From: an uncultured Fretibacterium sp. | Lineage (GTDB): Bacteria > Synergistota > Synergistia > Synergistales > Aminobacteriaceae | DNA: 17,761 nt | Assembly: GCF_938030725.1 (NCBI RefSeq) | Contig: NZ_CALHIQ010000029.1 | Location: forward strand, 1 to 17,761 | Direction: 5' to 3' | Shown here: positions 14,053 through 17,761 of the stretch, piece by piece | Layout of the letters: each line of letters opens with the position of its first letter | Position numbering within the stretch: the first letter of the stretch is position 1 | Notes under the pieces: model-generated | The model's database searches: none | The model's input: only the letters and a program-made list of their open reading frames with translations | What the model was told of the DNA's origin: nothing | Translations under genes and position numbers: made by a program

Positions 14053-14140
14053 GGAGACGTGGCCGAGTGGTCGAAGGCGGGCGCTTGGAGAGCGTCTGAG
14101 CAGCAATGCTCCTAGAGTTCGAATCTCTACGTCTCCGCCA
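14053..14140 (+). tRNA. tRNA-Ser (anticodon GGA)
   Basis: The acceptor stem GGAGACG pairs with CGTCTCC. The D arm is GGCCGAGTGGTCGAAGGC. The anticodon arm is GGCGC-TTGGAGA-GCGTC with GGA at 34-36, reading UCC and UCU. A long variable arm (GAGC/GCTC) is diagnostic of a class II tRNA. The T arm is TAGAG-TTCGAAT-CTCTA. The CCA end is encoded. Eight T residues follow at once, and a strong terminator lies about 30 bases on. All stems are intact. Confidence 0.97.
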
Positions 14141-14172
14141 TTTTTTTTATCCCCGTTGAGGACCGAACCCTG

Positions 14173-14201
14173 AAGCCCCCGTTTCAAGCGGGGGCTTTTT
14201 T
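14173..14201 (+). terminator. Intrinsic terminator after tRNA-Ser
   Basis: AAGCCCCCG (14173-14181) pairs perfectly with CGGGGGCTT (14189-14197) around a seven-base loop, followed by a run of T to 14201. It ends the plus-strand tRNA transcript before the convergent TmcAL gene. The minus-strand copy lacks a T-run, so it is probably one-directional. Confidence 0.85.
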
Positions 14202-14229
14202 CATGCAAATTTCTGGCGTCGTGGACGGC

Positions 14230-15459
14230 TCACGCCATGATGGGGCGCTGGCGCTCCTCGTGCCGCGGGTCCGGCGCGGGGAGCAGTGCCTCGTAGAGCG
14301 ATGAGGCCCGAAACTCCATTTGCGCGGCGAAGCGCCCGACGGGGCTCCGCGCCGCGGCCAGGCGCGTGATGAAGGGCAGAGGGGAGGAGGCAGCGCGCAG
14401 GCGGAGGAGGGCCCGCCCCGTCTCGGTTGCGCCGAGGACCCGCGCGTAGGGCACGCCCAGCCGACCCGCGGCCTGCCACGACCAGCGGTCAACGCCAGCC
14501 AGCAGGCGCAGGGCCGTCCGACGGATTCGGGCCCGCGTGTAGCGTCCGGACGCGCACTGGGCCACGAAGTCCTCCATGCCGGCCGAGTTCGCCCTCCGCT
14601 TCAGGAACAGGTTCTCCATTCCCTCGTCCATCCCGTCAAAGCCTCTGAGGTCCTCCGGCTCGCTGCGGATGAGGACGGCCTGCAGCATCGGCCACAGCCC
14701 TTCGCCCGACGCGCAGAAACGCCCTTCCTCATCCGCCCGGCGGAGGAGGGACAGGGAGGTCTGCGGCACGGCGGAGGCCACCGGGCTCCCATCTTCCATG
14801 GAGGTGCTTCCCCCGCGAAGCGCCGCGCGGATGGACAGGCTGCTGGCCAGCGGGCCAGGAGCCGCGTCCCCGTGCCCTGCGCCCAGCCGCTGAATGGGAA
14901 GGGGCGTCAGGGAGCCGCCGAGCTCCTGAACGCGCAGCAGGTAGGAGATCGCCAACAGGTTGTTGGGGGAGGAGAGGAACGTCCCGCCGCCCGGCAGGAG
15001 GGATTCCAGCGCCCTGGCGGCCGCCCTGGCGTAGGACGCGCCGCATAACAGCTCGTCCTTCAGGCGTTGCTTGAAGGAGGCGGGTTCGTGGATTAGAATG
15101 TCGAGGATGGGGCTTACGTCGCGCGTGGAGTCCTCCATGCCGAAGGCGATGTGCGTCGCAAGGCGCGTCCGCGCCAGGAGGTCCACGGCGCCCGCGCTGA
15201 AGAACGGCGCGGCGCTGACCGCGAAGACGAAGGGCAACTCGATCACCAGGTCCGCGCCGCAGGCGAGCGCCATCTTCGTGCGGGTCCACTTGTCGACGAC
15301 GGCGGGTTCGCCGCGTTGCGTGAAGTTGGACGACAGCACCACGACGCAGGGAACGTCGCCGCATCGCGCAAGGGCCGCGGCCAGGTGCAGGCGGTGCCCG
15401 TTGTGCAGCGGATTGTACTCGGCGACGATGCCGATGGCTGGACCTGTGATGTCTTTCAT
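14230..15459 (-). CDS. tmcAL: tRNA(Met) cytidine acetate ligase
   Basis: TmcAL (formerly YlbM) uses acetate and ATP to form N4-acetylcytidine at the wobble position of elongator tRNA-Met. The 409-residue protein has the nucleotidyltransferase-like start IGIVAEYNPLHNGHRLHLA, with the HxGH-type HNGH at 19-22. It also has LSSNFTQRGEPAVVDKWTR (42-60), ACGADLVIELP and LSSPNNLLAISYLLRVQE. The length fits the family. It is the only minus-strand gene here, convergent with tRNA-Ser and divergent from ackA. An ackA gene next to an acetate-using enzyme is suggestive but may be coincidence. No ribosome-binding site precedes the ATG. A TATACT box on the same strand (15471-15466) would place the transcript start at the ATG itself, so the mRNA may be leaderless. 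Confidence 0.93.
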   Translation of the reverse strand: MKDITGPAIGIVAEYNPLHNGHRLHLAAALARCGDVPCVVVLSSNFTQRGEPAVVDKWTRTKMALACGADLVIELPFVFAVSAAPFFSAGAVDLLARTRLATHIAFGMEDSTRDVSPILDILIHEPASFKQRLKDELLCGASYARAAARALESLLPGGGTFLSSPNNLLAISYLLRVQELGGSLTPLPIQRLGAGHGDAAPGPLASSLSIRAALRGGSTSMEDGSPVASAVPQTSLSLLRRADEEGRFCASGEGLWPMLQAVLIRSEPEDLRGFDGMDEGMENLFLKRRANSAGMEDFVAQCASGRYTRARIRRTALRLLAGVDRWSWQAAGRLGVPYARVLGATETGRALLRLRAASSPLPFITRLAAARSPVGRFAAQMEFRASSLYEALLPAPDPRHEERQRPIMA

Positions 15460-15465
15460 GGTATA

Positions 15466-15480
15466 AGTATAAACTATAAT
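15466..15480. promoter_or_regulatory. Overlapping divergent -10 boxes between tmcAL and ackA
   Basis: The plus strand carries TATAAT at 15475-15480, about 90 bases before ackA. The minus strand carries TATACT (15471-15466) and TATAGT (15478-15473), a few bases before tmcAL. No good -35 elements are seen for either direction. The overlap implies the two genes compete for or share polymerase binding. Confidence 0.45.
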
Positions 15481-15569
15481 CCTTAAGATCGCGTTTTTTC
15501 GGGGCGTCTTTGACCGGAGGGTCCCGGCGTCCCTTCCTCCGATATTTTGAAAGGCAGGTAGCGCAAAAA

Positions 15570-16763
15570 ATGAAAATTCTCGTCATCAACTGCGGCAGTT
15601 CCTCCCTGAAGTATCAGCTCTTCGACATGGACCACGAGTCCGTTCTGGCCAAGGGGCTGGTGGAGAGGATCGGTATCGACGGCTCCCAGATCAAGCACAT
15701 GAAGACGGGGTTGGAAATGCTGGTCCAGCAGACGCCCATCCCGAACCACAAGGTCGCGATCCAGCTGGTGCTGGACACGCTGCAGCGAGGTAGGCACGGC
15801 GTGCTCACCTCGCTGGACGAGCTCTCCGCCGTCGGCCACCGCGTCGTCCACGGGGGGGAGGACTTCGCGTCCTCCGTCAAGATCGACGCGAAGGTCCTGG
15901 AGGCCGTGAAACGCTGCGTGCCCTTGGCGCCGCTGCACAACCCGGCCAACATCATGGGGATCGAGGCGGTCCTGGAGGTCCTGCCCAACGTCCCGCAGGT
16001 GGGCGTGTTCGACACCGCCTTCCACCAGACCATGCCGCAGCACGCCTTCATGTACGGCGTCCCCTACGGCTACTACGAGAAGTATAAGGTGCGCCGCTAC
16101 GGCTTCCACGGCACGAGCCACTACTTCGTCTCCCGCCGCGCGGCGGAGATGCTGGGGCAGCCCATCGAGAAGCTGAAGATCATCACCTGCCACCTGGGCA
16201 ACGGGAGCTCCATCACCGCGGTGGACGGTGGCAAGTCTGTCGACACCTCGATGGGCTTCACGCCGCTTGCGGGCGTCCTGATGGGCACGCGCAGCGGCGA
16301 CGTGGACCCCGCACTGCTCCCCTTCATCGCCAAGACGGAGAAGATGGGGATGGACGAGATCGACATGCTGCTCAACAAGAAGAGCGGCCTTCTTGGGATA
16401 TCCGGCACCAGCAGCGACCTTCGCGACGTGGAGGATGCTGCCTTGAAGGGCGACAAGCGCGCACAGCTGGCCGTGAACATGTTGAACTACGACATCAAGA
16501 AGTTCGTCGGCGCCTATGCCGCCGCCATGGGCGGAGTGGATGTCCTCGTCTTCACGGCGGGCGTGGGAGAGAACAGCATCCCCACCCGGGCCGCGGTCTG
16601 CGAGGGGCTTGAGTTTCTGGGGATCAAGATCGATCCCGAAAAGAACGCCGTTCGCGGCAAGGAGGCGGACATCAGCGCCGCCGACTCCAGGGTGCGCGTC
16701 CTGGTGATCCCCACGAACGAGGAGCTCATGATCGCCCGCGACACGAAGCGCCTGGCCTTTTAG
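15570..16763 (+). CDS. ackA: Acetate kinase
   Basis: Interconverts acetyl phosphate plus ADP and acetate plus ATP, giving ATP in fermentation. From ATG 15570 it has 397 residues, the normal length. The catalytic and binding residues fall at the positions described for the Methanosarcina enzyme: Asn7 (NCGSSSLKYQ), Arg91 (GHRVVHGG), His123 (PLHNP), Asp148 (FDTAFH), His180 (GFHGTSH), Arg241 (MGTRSGDVDP) and Glu384 (PTNEE). HLGNGSS (208-214) and FTAGVGENS form the nucleotide site. The open frame reaches upstream to 15510, but the family starts at MKILVINCG. AGGT lies ten bases before this ATG. No pta gene is in the window. Confidence 0.97.
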   Translation: MKILVINCGSSSLKYQLFDMDHESVLAKGLVERIGIDGSQIKHMKTGLEMLVQQTPIPNHKVAIQLVLDTLQRGRHGVLTSLDELSAVGHRVVHGGEDFASSVKIDAKVLEAVKRCVPLAPLHNPANIMGIEAVLEVLPNVPQVGVFDTAFHQTMPQHAFMYGVPYGYYEKYKVRRYGFHGTSHYFVSRRAAEMLGQPIEKLKIITCHLGNGSSITAVDGGKSVDTSMGFTPLAGVLMGTRSGDVDPALLPFIAKTEKMGMDEIDMLLNKKSGLLGISGTSSDLRDVEDAALKGDKRAQLAVNMLNYDIKKFVGAYAAAMGGVDVLVFTAGVGENSIPTRAAVCEGLEFLGIKIDPEKNAVRGKEADISAADSRVRVLVIPTNEELMIARDTKRLAF

Positions 16764-16803
16764 GGACACCCTGTGACGAGAGCCTGCGTCCGCTGCACGC
16801 CCT

Positions 16804-16830
16804 GTGGCGGACGCGCCGTTTGTCCGCCAC
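16804..16830 (+). other. Perfect 9-bp hairpin between ackA and DUF177
   Basis: GTGGCGGAC (16804-16812) pairs with GTCCGCCAC (16822-16830) across a nine-base loop. No T-run follows, so it is not an ordinary terminator. It ends six bases before the AAAGGAGG ribosome-binding site of the next gene and could protect or process the ackA mRNA. Confidence 0.45.
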
Positions 16831-16852
16831 TGTGGAAAGGAGGCCCTGGGAC

Positions 16853-17428
16853 ATGGCCCAAAAGAAGAACCAGCCGCTGCGCTGCCTGATCGCCCTGCCG
16901 CCCCGGGGCGACTGCGAATCCCGGACGGAGGAGAGCTGGCATCTGCCCATCGAGGAGGGGATCGACTTCGAGGGGCAGCATTTTGACGCGCCGGAGGGAG
17001 GGACGGCCCATGCCGCCGCTCAGTGGCTTGAGCCCTCGCTCCTCTCCGTTTCCATCTCCGTCAGCGCGAAGGTCACGGCGCCCTGTGCGCGTTGTTTGAA
17101 GGAGACGGCCCTTGAAATATCGGACGTTTTGATGTATCTTTATTATTCGCGTGGGCTGGAATTGGGCCGGGACACGGAGCTTGCGTCCGATGACGGCTTT
17201 ATGCCGGTGGAGGTCGATTACCTTGACCGCGTCTTGGACGTAGGGCCCCAGGTCGAGGAGAGCCTGTTGCTGCTCCTGCCGACGAAGGTCCTGTGCCGCG
17301 AGGACTGCGCGGGGCTGTGTCCGCGCTGTGGGGCCGACCTCAACGAGGGACGCTGTTCTTGCGTTGGGGGAGAAGGGGACCCGCGCCTTGAGGCCCTCCG
17401 CTTTTTCTCGCCGGACGAGAAGGCCTGA
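16853..17428 (+). CDS. yceD: DUF177 family protein (YceD, large-ribosomal-RNA accumulation protein)
   Basis: YceD/DUF177 proteins are needed for normal 23S rRNA accumulation in some bacteria and are nearly always encoded directly before rpmF (L32). The 191-residue protein has the first Cys pair in APCARCLKE (78, 81) and a second cluster in LCREDCAGLCPRCGADLNEG (148, 152, 156, 159), plus CSC at 168-170. The second cluster could bind zinc. The ATG is preceded by AAAGGAGG nine bases upstream; an upstream TTG at 16820 lies inside a hairpin and is unlikely. No rpmF follows in the 333 bases to the window edge, which is unusual. Confidence 0.88.
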   Translation: MAQKKNQPLRCLIALPPRGDCESRTEESWHLPIEEGIDFEGQHFDAPEGGTAHAAAQWLEPSLLSVSISVSAKVTAPCARCLKETALEISDVLMYLYYSRGLELGRDTELASDDGFMPVEVDYLDRVLDVGPQVEESLLLLLPTKVLCREDCAGLCPRCGADLNEGRCSCVGGEGDPRLEALRFFSPDEKA

Positions 17429-17761
17429 GCCGTTTCCTCCGGCACGGAGAAGTGAAGGTAACGCTGGCTGAGCGGTTGAGGAATTTAACCGTATGGCTCC
17501 CCACAGGGAGCCCAGCCCCATGTTAAAATTTGTGGGAAGCGCTGAAGGATACCTGCTAAGAAACCCTTAGGGGGTGCTTTTAACAGCTTTTTTAGTGAAA
17601 TCGGCGTTTCTTAAGGAAACACTGATTAAGTCGTTGAGAACTGTCAACCGCATAGGCTTTCTTCAGTGCCTGAAACTTCATCAGGCCGCGCGAAGCGCGT
17701 GGGGATTGGGACTGACGGCCCGTGAGCAAGGGCGAACGGCAGCCGGAAGGCTCCCCGAAGG
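17429..17761. other. Non-coding, repeat-rich tail with candidate IS tips
   Basis: No convincing gene is seen in these 333 bases. Hairpins: GGCTCCC-CACA-GGGAGCC (17495-17512), CTAAG/CTTAG (17556-17570) inside the outer repeat TGTTAAAA/TTTTAACA (17521-17528, 17578-17585), and GTTTC/GAAAC (17606-17620). GGAAGCGCTGA (17535-17545) and GGAAACACTGA (17615-17625) share a pattern that resembles terminal repeats of some IS5/IS1182-like elements. That resemblance is from memory and low in certainty. The sequence from about 17615 rightward may belong to an insertion element continuing outside the window. Confidence 0.4.
17578..17594 (+). terminator. Weak possible terminator downstream of yceD
   Basis: The inverted repeat TGTTAAAA/TTTTAACA encloses the CTAAG/CTTAG hairpin and is followed by GCTTTTTTAG. 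The stem is AT-rich and broken by large internal loops, so it would terminate only weakly. It may instead be part of the repeat element. Confidence 0.25.

Noticed and set aside
17592..17681. 29-residue minus-strand ORF beginning MKFQALKKAYAVDSSQ
   Set aside because: It has amino-acid-like character, but there is no known family, no clear ribosome-binding site, and it crosses a candidate element tip. Not supported as a gene.
17690..17761. Group II intron 5-prime end
   Set aside because: GTGAGC and nearby GC-rich hairpins looked reminiscent, but the GUGYG start and domain I features are not visible in the available bases.
1..17761. CRISPR arrays or rRNA genes
   Set aside because: No regularly spaced direct repeats and no rRNA-like sequence were seen on either strand.

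Overview
This is a GC-rich chromosomal segment from a bacterium. The gene order points to Synergistota, or less likely a GC-rich Firmicutes relative. The reasons are the run yicC-gmk-rpoZ-coaBC-priA, the run scpA-scpB-rluB-cmk-plsC, a TmcAL gene next to ackA, and a DUF177 gene. Alternative start codons are frequent: GTG for the HDOD gene, priA and the RelE toxin; TTG for cmk and probably trpS and hflX. The lineage is inferred from synteny and protein character, not from a database search.

Layout. Positions 1-1350 are an accessory insert. It holds a wrecked P4-type tyrosine integrase, an AT-rich control region with a perfect 22-bp palindrome, an XRE-type regulator, and a RelB/RelE-like antitoxin-toxin pair. 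A 12-bp inverted repeat lies near both edges. Positions 1333-1647 hold possible alternative hairpins and an intrinsic terminator. From 1648 to 13889 the plus strand is densely packed housekeeping: a Nif3-family metal protein, trpS, scpA, scpB, rluB, an HDOD signalling protein with its own promoter, cmk, plsC, hflX, yicC, gmk, rpoZ, coaBC and a priA-like gene. Many neighbours overlap or are separated by only a few bases. A tRNA-Ser(GGA) with promoter and terminator follows at 14053-14140. TmcAL is on the minus strand (14230-15459), divergent from ackA (15570-16763). A DUF177/YceD gene (16853-17428) is last. The right edge (17429-17761) is non-coding, rich in inverted repeats, and carries motifs resembling insertion-sequence tips.

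How the genes fit together. The core encodes growth functions: chromosome segregation (ScpAB), nucleotide kinases (Cmk, Gmk), transcription (RpoZ), CoA synthesis (CoaBC), phospholipid synthesis (PlsC), translation and rRNA/tRNA maturation (TrpRS, RluB, HflX, TmcAL, YceD) and acetate-linked ATP production (AckA). The most notable points are: (1) a PriA-like protein that keeps the eight-cysteine zinc module but has lost every recognisable helicase motif, and is also frameshifted in this sequence; (2) a regulator-antitoxin-toxin cassette behind a strong operator-like palindrome, next to an integrase scar; (3) loss of the usual rpmF gene directly after DUF177, coinciding with IS-tip-like motifs; (4) a roughly 70-bp MITE-like element between nif3 and trpS.
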